Positions 34,893 through 43,651 of a DNA stretch of 64,000 bases are shown piece after piece. Each line of letters begins with the position of its first letter. The stretch's first letter is position 1. The position numbers and the translations under genes are program-made. Origin of the DNA: DATEJJ01 sp039649115 (GTDB taxonomy: Bacteria; Actinomycetota; Actinomycetes; Mycobacteriales; Micromonosporaceae). Where the stretch lies: NCBI GenBank assembly GCA_039649115.1, contig JBBWZQ010000282.1:1-64000 (forward strand), given 5' to 3'. The notes beneath the pieces were generated by a model, which saw only the letters and a list, made by a program, of their open reading frames with translations, was not told the DNA's origin and searched no databases.

Positions 34893-36118
34893 CCGCTTCC
34901 CGCCACGTGGAGTTGAGCCGGGGCCTGCACACCGTCGATCCCGCGGCCTGGACGGAGCTGGACCGCGCCGGGGACGTCGACACCGGCAGGGCCTGCCTGC
35001 ATTTCCGGGAACAGCTCGAACCCGGTCCACCGGTGGTCCTGACGCTCGACGACGCGACCGGCGTGTGTGCGGCGGCCTGCGGCGTGCTGACCGTGCCCGA
35101 GACGGCCCTGACCAGTCACCCGTGGAAGTTGCTGTGCGACGAGCAGATGCTGCGCCTGGCCGGCGACGAGGACGCGGGCGCGGTGCGCGCCCGGCACGCG
35201 GCGCTGGTGTCGGATGCCGGCGGCGGCGGTCCCGGCCACGATCCGGTGGAACTGCTCACCCGGACGCTGGGCACCGTGTTCGTCGTGCGCGGCCTGGACC
35301 GCAGCCAGGTGCTCCTGGCCGGTCACCTGTCGGTCGAGGACCGGCGGCGCGCCGCGGCACTGCTCGTCACGAGCGCCCAGCGGTACGCCGCCGACGGCCT
35401 GGCCGGCGCGATCGCCTTCCCGTTCGTCCTGCCGGCCGACGGGCTGCTCGCCGGTACGCTGGCCGCGGCCGGGTTCCGGCGCCTGCTCATCACCGCGGTC
35501 GCCGGCTTCGACCTCTCGGCGTACGAGTCCCCGGCGGCGTTCCTGGCGAGCCTGCCCCGCTCCGCGCGGTACCGGCACCGCAAGGAGCCCGCCGAGCTGG
35601 CCGGGGCCGGGCTGGCCGTCACCGAGATCCCGCTCGCGGACCACGTCGACCGCGTCGCCGCACTGGAGGCGCAGAACGCCACCCAGCACGGCGGCCGGGC
35701 GGCACCGGAACGGATCGCACGAGCACGCCGGTTCATGGCCGACACGCTCGGCGACGCGGTACGGGTGGCCGCCGCCGCGCGGGACGGGCAGCTCGTCGCG
35801 TGTGGCCTGTACCTGCTGGGCCGCACCCGTTGCCTCTCGCTGGCGTACGGCTGCGACTACACGGTCGCCGACCGCGCCACCGCCTACCCGTGCCTGAGCC
35901 TCTACCAGCCGGTCGCGCTGGCGCTGCGCCACCGCGTGCCGGAGGTACGGCTGGGGTTCGAGGGCTTCCAGGCCAAGGTGCTGCGGGGGGCGCGCCTGGT
36001 GGACCGCGAGATGTGGCTGTGGACACCGGACCCGCGGCGCCGGGAGCGGCTGGAGCCGCTGCTGCGCTTCATGGACGCGCGTACCCGCGGGCATCTGTCG
36101 CGATATCGACGGGACTGA
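34889..36118 (+). CDS. GNAT acyltransferase, BioF2/peptidogalycan-type
   Basis: A 409-residue protein from a GTG (GTGA overlap with the MFS gene). The C-terminal two-thirds resembles the double-GNAT family annotated peptidogalycan biosynthesis or BioF2-like: SLPRSARYRHRKEPAEL near 225, VACGLYLLGRTRCLSLAYGC near 300 and RLGFEGFQAKVLRGARLVD near 365. Members N-acylate amino groups or transfer aminoacyl groups. It is related in type to the C-terminal half of the fusion at 7654-10119. In this operon it might acylate a product of the ATP-grasp or NeuB chemistry. Confidence 0.8.
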   Translation: MTASRHVELSRGLHTVDPAAWTELDRAGDVDTGRACLHFREQLEPGPPVVLTLDDATGVCAAACGVLTVPETALTSHPWKLLCDEQMLRLAGDEDAGAVRARHAALVSDAGGGGPGHDPVELLTRTLGTVFVVRGLDRSQVLLAGHLSVEDRRRAAALLVTSAQRYAADGLAGAIAFPFVLPADGLLAGTLAAAGFRRLLITAVAGFDLSAYESPAAFLASLPRSARYRHRKEPAELAGAGLAVTEIPLADHVDRVAALEAQNATQHGGRAAPERIARARRFMADTLGDAVRVAAAARDGQLVACGLYLLGRTRCLSLAYGCDYTVADRATAYPCLSLYQPVALALRHRVPEVRLGFEGFQAKVLRGARLVDREMWLWTPDPRRRERLEPLLRFMDARTRGHLSRYRRD

Positions 36119-36124
36119 TCCGAC

Positions 36125-36928
36125 ATGAGAGTCGACCTCGCCGCCGCGGTCGCCGTGGTGACCGGTGTGTCCGGCCGGCTGGGCACCGTGTGGACCCGCG
36201 CCCTGCTCGACGCCGGAGCGCGCGTCGTCGGGCTCGACCTGGCCGGCGTGCCGAGCCCGGCGCTCCGCACGGTACTCGCGGACGGGTCCGGCGACCGGTT
36301 CACCATGCTGGCCGCGGACATCACCGACCGCCGGTCGCTGGAGGCCGCGCTGGCCAGGTGCCTGTCCCGGGTGGACACACCGACGGTCCTGGTGAACAAC
36401 GCCGGTATCGATGCGCCGCCGTCCGCCACCACCGCCACGTGGCAGTTCGGCGAGATACCCGGCGAGGTGTCCGCGGCCGTCCTCGGCGTCAACGCCGGCG
36501 GTACGCTGCTCGCCTGCCAGGTCTTCGGCGCCGAGATGGCGCGGCGCGGCCGTGGCTCCATCATCAACATCGGATCGATGTACGGCCGGGTGGCACCGGA
36601 TCCCCGGTACTACGACCACCTCCCGGTGGACCCACCGTTCCTCAAGCCCCCCGCGTACGGGATGTCGAAGGCGGCGCTCGCCGCGTTGACGCGGTACCTG
36701 GCCGCACTGTGGGGACCGGCCGGAGTGCGGGTCAACACCCTGTCCCCCGGTGGCGTGCTGGGTGGGCAGGACGACGAGTTCCGGGCGAAGTTCACCGCGC
36801 GGGTGCCGATGCGCCGGATGGCCGAGGCACCCGACCTGACCGGCCCGCTGCTGTTCCTCGCCTCCGAGATGAGCCGGTACGTCACGGGCATCGAGCTCTG
36901 CGTGGACGGCGGATACACGTGTTGGTAG
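36125..36928 (+). CDS. Short-chain dehydrogenase/reductase
   Basis: A 267-residue Rossmann enzyme. The cofactor motif is VVTGVSGRLG, then LVNNAGID, the catalytic Ser in INIGSMYG, and the Tyr and Lys in AYGMSKAALA near 178-182. The C-terminal VTGIELCVDGGYT is typical of classical SDRs. An Asp after beta-2 (GLDLAG) favours NAD(H). The order SDR then transketolase suggests oxidation or reduction of a sugar-like intermediate. It begins 6 bp after the acyltransferase. Confidence 0.92.
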   Translation: MRVDLAAAVAVVTGVSGRLGTVWTRALLDAGARVVGLDLAGVPSPALRTVLADGSGDRFTMLAADITDRRSLEAALARCLSRVDTPTVLVNNAGIDAPPSATTATWQFGEIPGEVSAAVLGVNAGGTLLACQVFGAEMARRGRGSIINIGSMYGRVAPDPRYYDHLPVDPPFLKPPAYGMSKAALAALTRYLAALWGPAGVRVNTLSPGGVLGGQDDEFRAKFTARVPMRRMAEAPDLTGPLLFLASEMSRYVTGIELCVDGGYTCW

Positions 36929-36947
36929 TCGAGCGATCGGAGCGGCC

Positions 36948-38903
36948 GTGGCTGAAATCTTGAGCTGGGTTCCCGCCAGCGAGTTCGGCAGGGTGCTCGC
37001 GGGCATCGTCGATCGCCGTGACCGGTGCGCCGCCTTCGCGACGCTGAGCAGGATCAACACCCTGTACATGATCATGCGGGCCGGCTCCGGCCACATCGGA
37101 TCCAGCTTCAGCGCCGCCGACATCGTGACCTGGTTGCTGCTCGCCGAGTTGCGGGCTCCGTTCACTCCGGACGGTGACGTCTACTTCTCGTCGAAGGGCC
37201 ACGACGCCCCTGGCCTGTACGCCGCACTGATCGGCCTGGGCCGCCTCGACGACGACCTGGTGCACCGGCTGCGCCGGCTGGACGGGCTGCCCGGGCATCC
37301 GGACGTGGGCACGCCGCACACGATGTTCAACACCGGCTCGCTCGGCATGGGCATCTCCAAGGCCAAGGGCGCCATCCTGGCGGACCGCCTGCTCGGCCGC
37401 GCACGGCGGTTCTTCGTGCTGACCGGTGACGGAGAGCTGCAGGAGGGCCAGAACTGGGAGGCGCTGGCCGGCGCGGTGCACCACGGCATGGGCGAGCTGA
37501 CCGTGATCGTCGACCACAACAAGCTCCAGTCCGACACCTGGGTCCGGGACGTCAGCGACCTCGGTGACATCGAGGCGAAGTTCGGTGCCTTCGGCTGGGG
37601 GGTGCTGCGCTGCGACGGGCACGACTTCGACCAGCTGGAGTCCGCGTTGCGGGAGCGCGGGCAACGCCTCGCCGGAAAACCGGCGGTGCTCGTCGCGGAC
37701 ACGGTGAAGGGTGCCGGCTGCGCCACGTTCGCGGCCACCAGCATGCCGGACGGCCAGCGCCAGTACCGCTTCCACAGCGGCGCGCCGGCCATCGAGGACT
37801 ACCGCGGCGCGCACGGCGAGCTGTGCCAGGCTGCCAACGAACTGCTACGCCGGCACGGCCTGCCCGCGCTCGCCCTGCGGTCGGCGGATCCGCCGGCCAC
37901 CACCCCGTCCCGCGCACCGCGGCTGACCGAGGTGTACGGAAGGGAGCTCAGCCAACGCGCGGGCGGCGATCCCCGCATCGTCGCGCTGGACGCAGACCTG
38001 CTGGTGGACACCGGCCTGCTGCCGTTCGCCCAGCGCCATCCGCGGCGGCTGTTCGAGTGCGGCATCGCCGAGCAGGACATGGTGTCGATGGCCGGTGGCA
38101 TGGCCGCGGCCGGGCTGTTGCCTTTCGTGCATTCGTTCTCCTGCTTCCTGCACAGCCGGTCCAATGAGCACATGTACAACAACGCCACCGAGCGGCGGCG
38201 GATCGTGTATGTCGGTTCCCTGGCCGGCCTGCTGCCCGCCACGCCCGGCCACTCGCACCAGGCCGTCCGCGACGTCAGCGCGGTGGGCGGGATACCGGGA
38301 CTCACGGTGCTGGAACCGGCCGGGCCGGCGGAGGTGGTGGCCGCGCTCGACTACTGCCTGGCGACCCCGGACAGCGTGTACCTCAGGCTGGCGAGTACCC
38401 CCTGCCCGCCGGAGGTCGCCGGGCTGCCCGCGGTGCCGCTCGTCGCCGGTCGCGGCCACGTGCTGCGACCCGGAGACCCGGTCGTCGCGATCGGGGCCGG
38501 GCCGGTGGTGCTCACCCAGCTGCTGCGGGCCGCCGACCGGCTGGCGTCCGCGGGGGTACGGCTGACCGTCGTCGACCTGCCGTGGCTCAACCGCGTCGAC
38601 CCCGACTGGCTGTGCCAGCTGGCGACCGGATGCACGGCGCTGTTTGTCGTGGAGAACCACTACACCCACGGTGGCCAGGCGGACCTGGTGGCCCGCGCGC
38701 TGCTGGAGCTGGGGTTGGCCGCACCGCCCCGGTTCCACGGCATCGGCCTGACCGGGATCCCGCGCTGCGGCGCCGACCTGGAGGTACTGGCCGCGCACGG
38801 GCTGGACGCCGCCTCGCTCGCCTCGACCCTACTGGCGCACGTACCGGCAACCGCGGTGGCCGCCACCGGCGGACCAGGCGTGCCGGACCCGAGGAGGAAC
38901 TGA
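36948..38903 (+). CDS. Transketolase-like enzyme (single chain)
   Basis: A 651-residue protein with both transketolase halves. The ThDP-binding part (about 35-290) has SGHIGSSFSAADI, SSKGHDAPGLYAAL and VLTGDGELQEGQNWEA. The pyrimidine-binding part (about 325-490) has the catalytic Glu in LFECGIAEQDMVSMAGG, followed by a C-terminal domain. It transfers a two-carbon ketol unit between sugar-like substrates. Secondary-metabolism transketolases often come as split subunits; here they are joined. GTG 36948 follows GGAGCGG. Next to SDR, RmlD-like, HAD and a NeuB-like gene it points to an unusual sugar or sugar acid. Confidence 0.92.
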   Translation: MAEILSWVPASEFGRVLAGIVDRRDRCAAFATLSRINTLYMIMRAGSGHIGSSFSAADIVTWLLLAELRAPFTPDGDVYFSSKGHDAPGLYAALIGLGRLDDDLVHRLRRLDGLPGHPDVGTPHTMFNTGSLGMGISKAKGAILADRLLGRARRFFVLTGDGELQEGQNWEALAGAVHHGMGELTVIVDHNKLQSDTWVRDVSDLGDIEAKFGAFGWGVLRCDGHDFDQLESALRERGQRLAGKPAVLVADTVKGAGCATFAATSMPDGQRQYRFHSGAPAIEDYRGAHGELCQAANELLRRHGLPALALRSADPPATTPSRAPRLTEVYGRELSQRAGGDPRIVALDADLLVDTGLLPFAQRHPRRLFECGIAEQDMVSMAGGMAAAGLLPFVHSFSCFLHSRSNEHMYNNATERRRIVYVGSLAGLLPATPGHSHQAVRDVSAVGGIPGLTVLEPAGPAEVVAALDYCLATPDSVYLRLASTPCPPEVAGLPAVPLVAGRGHVLRPGDPVVAIGAGPVVLTQLLRAADRLASAGVRLTVVDLPWLNRVDPDWLCQLATGCTALFVVENHYTHGGQADLVARALLELGLAAPPRFHGIGLTGIPRCGADLEVLAAHGLDAASLASTLLAHVPATAVAATGGPGVPDPRRN

Positions 38904-39577
38904 TGCACACCATCTACCGCGAGATGACCCGACCACCGGAGCGGTTGCTCGACGGGTTCCGTGACCTGCTCACCCAGTACAGCCCGAGCTGCCTGGTCAC
39001 CGATGCCCAGTGCCGCACCGGTGCCATCGGCGGCCTGCTGCCGGTCAAGCCGGAGCACCGGGTGGTGGGGCCGGCGCTGACCGTCAACCTCGCCATCGAC
39101 GATCTCGTCGACTGCATGCCGGTGCTGGCCCGGGCACAGCCGGGCGACGTGCTCGTGCTCGCGTGCCACGGGAGCACCCGTACCGCCATGTGGGGTGGGC
39201 TGATGTCCACCCTGTCGCAGAAGGCGGGAGTCGCCGCGGGCATCGTGGACGGCGCGATCCGGGACGTGGACGAGATCCGGGTGCTGGACTTCCGGGTCTG
39301 GTACCGCGGCACCGTGCCGCGCCCGTCGCCGACGGCGGCACACAACCGCACCGAGCCGGTACAGGTCAACGTGCCGATCACCATCGACGGTCAGGTGATC
39401 GCGCCCGGCGACATCCTGGTCGCCGACGAGAACGGCATCGCCGTGGTACCGGCCGGCTCCGCCGACGAGGTACTCGTGGGCGCCCGCGCGGTGGTCGACA
39501 AGGAGCGGCTCATCCGCGAGAAGATCGAGTCGGGACTGGGCGTCGCGGCGCTCCTGGCCGAATTCGGGCACCTGTGA
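38903..39577 (+). CDS. RraA-like/HMG aldolase-family protein
   Basis: A 224-residue protein of the RraA fold: VVGPALTVNLAIDD, DVLVLACHGSTRTAMWGGLMS (fragment) and the metal-site pattern GIVDGAIRDVDEIR with Arg-Asp near 125, then GDILVADENGIAVVP. In bacteria the fold includes 4-hydroxy-4-methyl-2-oxoglutarate aldolases and oxaloacetate decarboxylases. It may therefore cleave or decarboxylate a 2-oxo acid here. ATG 38903 shares one base with the transketolase stop and has GAGGAGG upstream. The exact substrate is unknown. Confidence 0.85.
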   Translation: MHTIYREMTRPPERLLDGFRDLLTQYSPSCLVTDAQCRTGAIGGLLPVKPEHRVVGPALTVNLAIDDLVDCMPVLARAQPGDVLVLACHGSTRTAMWGGLMSTLSQKAGVAAGIVDGAIRDVDEIRVLDFRVWYRGTVPRPSPTAAHNRTEPVQVNVPITIDGQVIAPGDILVADENGIAVVPAGSADEVLVGARAVVDKERLIREKIESGLGVAALLAEFGHL

Positions 39578-40503
39578 AAGGGGCCGCGACGCGCGTCTAC
39601 CTCACCGGGGCGGACGGGATGCTGGGCCGGGCACTGACCGCCGCCCTGGCCGCGGACCGGGCCACCGCCGCCTGGCAGGTGACCGGTGTGTCGGTACAGG
39701 ATTTCGACATCGCCGACGCCGCCGCCGTACGGTCGTCGATCGCCGGTACCCGGCCGCACATCGTCGTGCACGCCGCCGCGAACGCGATCGTGGACGAGTG
39801 CGAGGCGGATCCGGCGCTCGCCATGCGCGTCAACGTCACCGGGACGCGGCACGTCACCGAGGCGGCGCGCGAGCACGGCAGCCGGCTCGTGTACCTCTCC
39901 AGCGACTACGTCTTCGACGGCGGCCACCCGCCGGCCGGGGGCTACCGGGAGGACGACGTCCCCGGCCCGGTCAACGTCTACGGCCTGAGCAAGCTCGCCG
40001 GCGAACGCATCGCGGCCACCGCGCCCGACCACCTGGCGATCCGGACGTCGTGGCTGTTCGGCGGGCCGGACGAGCGCACCGACAACCTGCTCGCCCTGGT
40101 GCGCCGGGCCCGCCGGGGCGAGCCGACCGAGCTGATCGCCGACCAGTACAGCCGCCCGACGTACACGGTGCACCTGGCCCGGGCCATCGTCCACGTGCTC
40201 ACCCGGGCGCGGGCCGTCACCGGGCCGCTGCACATCACGAACGCCGGCTCGGCGAGCTGGTACCAGATGGGTCAGATCGCCCTGGACCGCATGCGGGCCC
40301 TGGGCGGCGTCCCGCGGACGAGCCCGTCGCCGATCCCGGTCCGGCTGCGCGACACCGGCTTGCGCGCCGCGCGGCCGCGCGACTCGTCGCTGAACACCGG
40401 CCGGCTGGATGCCCTGGGGATCCGGATGCCGCGGTGGCAGGACGCGGTGCGCGACTGCTGCGCCGCGCTCGCCGGTGACCTGAGCCGGGCGGGTCGGTCA
40501 TGA
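39574..40503 (+). CDS. RmlD-like NAD(P)-dependent sugar reductase
   Basis: A 309-residue extended SDR of the dTDP-4-dehydrorhamnose reductase type: VYLTGADGMLGRAL, VVHAAANAIVDECEADP, YLSSDYVFDGG, the YGLSKLAGE Tyr/Lys pair, and a C-terminal substrate domain with QYSRPTYTVHLARAI. No glucose-1-phosphate thymidylyltransferase or dehydratase lies in the window, so its substrate is probably not dTDP-rhamnose precursors; other members reduce different keto compounds. It is GTGA-coupled to the RraA-like gene. Confidence 0.88.
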   Translation: MKGAATRVYLTGADGMLGRALTAALAADRATAAWQVTGVSVQDFDIADAAAVRSSIAGTRPHIVVHAAANAIVDECEADPALAMRVNVTGTRHVTEAAREHGSRLVYLSSDYVFDGGHPPAGGYREDDVPGPVNVYGLSKLAGERIAATAPDHLAIRTSWLFGGPDERTDNLLALVRRARRGEPTELIADQYSRPTYTVHLARAIVHVLTRARAVTGPLHITNAGSASWYQMGQIALDRMRALGGVPRTSPSPIPVRLRDTGLRAARPRDSSLNTGRLDALGIRMPRWQDAVRDCCAALAGDLSRAGRS

Positions 40504-41198
40504 TCCGGGCGGCCGGCGGCGGGCGGGCCGCGGCAGCTCCGGCGGCGATCCTGCTGGACTTCGACGGCCTGCTGTGCGACACCGAGCGGGCCGCGTTCCG
40601 GTCCTGGCAGGAGCTGTACCGGTGGCTGGGGCACGAGTTCCCGCCGCACACCTGGGCCGACATGTGCGGCCGGTCGGCCGGTGCGGAAACCGGGCTGGCC
40701 GACCTGGCCGGGCGGCTGGGCCGTCCGGTACATCCCTGGGAGCACGCCTGGCGCCTGCGCCGCAAGGCGGAACTGGCCGAGCAGGAGCCGCTGCGGGACG
40801 GTGTCGGGGAGTTGCTGCGCGCGGCCGTCGAGCGCGGGACACCCGTGGCGGTGGTGTCGAGCTCGCCGCGCGAGTGGGTACACCACCACCTGCGGCGGCT
40901 GGGCGTACTCCGCCGGCTCGCCACGGTCGTCACCGGCGAGGACGCGGCACGGCACAAGCCCGCACCCGACCTGTACCTGGTGGCGGTCGGCCGGCTGGGG
41001 GTGGCCGCCACAGCGGCGGTCGCTTTCGAGGACTCCGCGACCGGGGTACGGGCCGCCGTGGCCGCCGGGCTGTGCTGCGTGGCCGTACCCAGCGCGGTCG
41101 GCGACCGGGACGCCCTGTCCGGCGCGCATCTCGTGCTCGACGACCTGACCGGGTTCGACCTCACCCGGGTGCCGGTGCCGCACGGGGCACTGCGCTGA
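40500..41198 (+). CDS. HAD-superfamily phosphatase (phosphoglycolate phosphatase-like)
   Basis: A 232-residue HAD enzyme with the nucleophile motif LLDFDGLLCDTE, motif II Ser in AVVSSSPREWV, motif III Lys in RHKPAPDLYL and motif IV in VAFEDSATGVRAA. It dephosphorylates a small phosphorylated metabolite, probably a sugar phosphate made by the transketolase or a NeuB-type product. It overlaps the RmlD-like gene by 4 bp. Confidence 0.92.
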   Translation: MIRAAGGGRAAAAPAAILLDFDGLLCDTERAAFRSWQELYRWLGHEFPPHTWADMCGRSAGAETGLADLAGRLGRPVHPWEHAWRLRRKAELAEQEPLRDGVGELLRAAVERGTPVAVVSSSPREWVHHHLRRLGVLRRLATVVTGEDAARHKPAPDLYLVAVGRLGVAATAAVAFEDSATGVRAAVAAGLCCVAVPSAVGDRDALSGAHLVLDDLTGFDLTRVPVPHGALR

Positions 41199-41200
41199 TG

Positions 41201-41232
41201 CCCCCGGTGAAGCTGGTCCCCCGGTGAAGCTG
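41201..41232 (+). repeat. Direct repeat at the sulfotransferase start region
   Basis: CCCCCGGTGAAGCTG occurs twice (41201-41215 and 41218-41232), 17 bp apart, and TGATGCCCCC also occurs at 41196-41205 and 41231-41240. It looks like a small local duplication. The ATG at 41198 opens a nine-codon frame that stops at 41227, overlapping the GTG at 41224. Confidence 0.6.
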
Positions 41233-42315
41233 ATGCCCCCTGTGAACAGGACGCCCATGCTACGGAAGCCCATCTTCGTCGTCGGCCATCCCCGCTCCGG
41301 CACCAGCCTGATGCGCAGCATGCTGGAGAGCAGCGACGAGGTGTTCACCCTGGGCCGGGAGGGCAAGCCGATCTGGGAGCAGCGGCTGCATCCCCGGGAA
41401 GGAGGTTGGCACTCGAACGCCGTCGGTGCCGGGCGCGCCACCCCGGAGCTGGTCACCTGGCTGCACGCGGCCCTGGTCGCCGGCTCCCGGCGGCCCGGCG
41501 GCGCGTGGACCGTCGACGACAAGGTGGACTTCCTGGCGTTCCTGTCGGCGCAGGGCCCCGACCCCCACTACTACGACGTGCCCGCGGACGCGGTGCGCCG
41601 GCACTTTCCCGGCCGGCCGCCGCAGGGGCCGCCCACCACCCACAGTGGCGGGGAACTCGACGAGATCACGCCGTTCTGCTTCCCGCCGAGGGGGGACCGG
41701 CCCGCAGCCGCGGACCTGGCGCTGGGCATCCGGCTGGTGGAGAAGAGCATCCAGTCGTGCTTCCGGCTGCCGTTCCTGCGCGCCGCCTTCCCCGACGCCA
41801 GGTACGTGGTCGTGGTACGGGATCCCCGGACCAGCATCGCGTCCCTGATCGACGCCTGGCTGCACCCGCGCCTGTTCTTCTCCTACCAGGTCCCGTGCGA
41901 GCTTTCGATCAAGGGGTACTCGGACCGCTTCCCCTGGGGTCGTACCTGGTGGAACCTCAGCCTTCCGCCGGGCTGGCGGGAGCTGGTCAGCCTGCCACTG
42001 CCCGAGGTGTGCGCGCGGAGCTGGCGGACCCACAACGAGTGGATCCTGCGCGACGTGGCGCCGCTGGTCGCCGCCGGCACGGCCCTGATCGTCCGGTACG
42101 AGGACCTGGTCGGCGATCCGGTCACGACGATGGCGGCGGTCGGCCGGGTGGCCGACCTGGCGCCCGTCCCGGCCTGGCGCGACACGCGCCTTCCCGTGGT
42201 GATGACCCAGACGGCGCCGGATCCGGACAAGTGGCGGCGCTGGGAGCCGGAGATCCGCTCGGTGCTGCCGCTGGTGAAGGACGTGGCGACGGCGCTGGGA
42301 TACGACGGGGACTGA
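41224..42315 (+). CDS. Sulfotransferase-family protein
   Basis: A 363-residue protein with the PAPS 5'-phosphosulfate loop FVVGHPRSGTSLMRSMLESS near residue 20-38 and the 3'-phosphate motif VVVRDPRTSIASLIDAW near 200. A C-terminal IVRYEDLVGDP stretch completes the family pattern. It should transfer sulfate to a hydroxyl or amine of the pathway product. The start is uncertain: GTG 41224, ATG 41233 or ATG 41257 are all in frame, and the region carries a small duplication. Its stop directly abuts that of the convergent proA-like gene. Confidence 0.85.
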   Translation: MKLMPPVNRTPMLRKPIFVVGHPRSGTSLMRSMLESSDEVFTLGREGKPIWEQRLHPREGGWHSNAVGAGRATPELVTWLHAALVAGSRRPGGAWTVDDKVDFLAFLSAQGPDPHYYDVPADAVRRHFPGRPPQGPPTTHSGGELDEITPFCFPPRGDRPAAADLALGIRLVEKSIQSCFRLPFLRAAFPDARYVVVVRDPRTSIASLIDAWLHPRLFFSYQVPCELSIKGYSDRFPWGRTWWNLSLPPGWRELVSLPLPEVCARSWRTHNEWILRDVAPLVAAGTALIVRYEDLVGDPVTTMAAVGRVADLAPVPAWRDTRLPVVMTQTAPDPDKWRRWEPEIRSVLPLVKDVATALGYDGD

Positions 42316-43569
42316 TCAGCTGTCCCCGGGTACCACCACGTACTGCCGGAGGAAGAGGTCCCGGAACGTGACCGGCCCGCGGGGGCCCGGCACGTGGTCC
42401 ACGTTGATGCCGGTCTCCGGCAGGCCGTGCAGCTTGAAGCCGTCCAGCAGCCGGGTGGAGCAGTTCCAGAAGACGCCGGTGCCGATGTACGTGTCCATGA
42501 ACCGCTCGGCGGCGCCGCGGTCCTCGGTCACGATCGTCGCGGCCAGGCCGGATGTCTCGGTGTTGGCGATCGTGACCGCCTCCGCCAGGTCGGCGACGGG
42601 CGCGATGGTGACTGTCGCTTCGCGACCGGCGTCCAGCGCCCACTCGTGACCGATCGGGTGGTCGTGTGGCGGGCGGGACGCGCCCACCCCCTGTACCGCA
42701 AGCGCCCGGACGAACCCGGGCACCCACTGCTCGGCGCGGCTCGCGTGCACGAGCACCAGGTTGACCCGGTTGCAGACGCCCAGCCGGTCCACGCCGCCGA
42801 CCAGCAGCCGGGTCGCCATCTCCAGGTCGGCCGCCGCGTCCACGTACAGCACGCCGCCGCCGTCGGCGTGCGCGAGCGTACGGACGCCGTGCCTGGCCGC
42901 CTCGGCCGCCAGGGACCGGGTCGTGTCACCGCTGCCGCGCAGGATCACCAGGGGAATGAGGCCCGGCTGGCGGACCAGCGCGGCGGCGATCTCCCGGCGC
43001 GCGTCCGGTACCAGTTGGATGGCGTCCGGATCGAGGCCCGCGTCGCGCAGGCCGGGCGCGATGGCCAGGCGGTGCAGCGCCCGGGCCGAGGCCAGTGCCG
43101 CGGACCCGGTGCGCAGCACCCCGGCGTTGCGCGACTTGACCAGTTGCGAGGCCACATCGAGGGTCACGTTGGGGCGGGCTTCGAAGTTGGCTCCGATGAC
43201 CCCGGTCGGTCGGCGCCGCTCCACCAGGCGCAGACCGCCGGGCAGCGTGCGCAGCACGGTGTCCCGCGGCGAGAACGGTGCCTCCGCGAGCAACCCCAGC
43301 TGTTCCGCCATACCCTTCAGGCGCGCCGCGTCCAGCTGGAGCCGGTCCCGCAGCGCCGCGCTCATGCCGGCGTCGGCCGCGGCCGACAGGTCCTCCGCGT
43401 TGGCCGCGAGGATCTCCGTCTCGGCCGCGACGAGGTGGTCCGCCATGGCGGCCAGTGCGGCATTCACCTGAGCGTCGGTGGCGGCCGCGAGCGCCGCGAA
43501 GGCGGCCCTCGCCCGCCGCCCGCACTCGGCGACGAGCGCGGCGGGGTCGGTCTGCGGCGTCGCGCTCAT
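42316..43569 (-). CDS. ProA-like gamma-glutamyl phosphate reductase homologue
   Basis: A 417-residue ALDH-superfamily protein with ProA features: VIGANFEARPNVTLDVA near 125, SGNAAVLR-like KSRNAGVLRTGSAAL, and the catalytic Cys in DRLGVCNRVNLVLVH near 268. It reduces acyl phosphates to aldehydes with NADPH. No proB kinase is nearby and proline synthesis is normally encoded elsewhere, so this is probably a specialised paralogue acting on an acyl phosphate, perhaps one made by the ATP-grasp enzyme. It has its own operator-bearing promoter at 43604-43633. Confidence 0.85.
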   Translation of the reverse strand: MSATPQTDPAALVAECGRRARAAFAALAAATDAQVNAALAAMADHLVAAETEILAANAEDLSAAADAGMSAALRDRLQLDAARLKGMAEQLGLLAEAPFSPRDTVLRTLPGGLRLVERRRPTGVIGANFEARPNVTLDVASQLVKSRNAGVLRTGSAALASARALHRLAIAPGLRDAGLDPDAIQLVPDARREIAAALVRQPGLIPLVILRGSGDTTRSLAAEAARHGVRTLAHADGGGVLYVDAAADLEMATRLLVGGVDRLGVCNRVNLVLVHASRAEQWVPGFVRALAVQGVGASRPPHDHPIGHEWALDAGREATVTIAPVADLAEAVTIANTETSGLAATIVTEDRGAAERFMDTYIGTGVFWNCSTRLLDGFKLHGLPETGINVDHVPGPRGPVTFRDLFLRQYVVVPGDS

Positions 43570-43603
43570 CTCGTCGCACCTCTCAGTGGGCAGCGGAGCA
43601 GCT

Positions 43604-43633
43604 AGTGTGCCACATTGTTCAACAGTGGAGCAA
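43604..43633 (-). promoter_or_regulatory. Promoter with GntR operator (site C) for proA-like gene
   Basis: On the minus strand TTGCTC (43633-43628), an 18-bp spacer and CACACT (43609-43604) could form a promoter. The spacer contains the palindrome, read on the plus strand as ATTGTTCAACAGT (43614-43626), 11 of 12 matches to ATTGTTNAACAAT. The start codon is 45 bp away. Confidence 0.55.
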
Positions 43634-43651
43634 TACCCGCGAGGTCCCCGG

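Noticed and set aside
32144..37165. A very long open frame on the minus strand across the ATP-grasp to SDR genes
   Set aside because: It is antisense to five well-supported genes with clear motifs. Its translation is low-complexity Arg/Gly/Ala/Pro-rich, as expected from third-position GC bias.
39574..40503. RmlD-like gene as evidence for dTDP-rhamnose synthesis
   Set aside because: RmlA, RmlB and RmlC homologues are absent from the window; the fold is used for many other reductions.
42316..43569. ProA-like gene as the housekeeping proline enzyme
   Set aside because: There is no proB or obgE context, and it carries the GntR-type operator of the surrounding accessory block.
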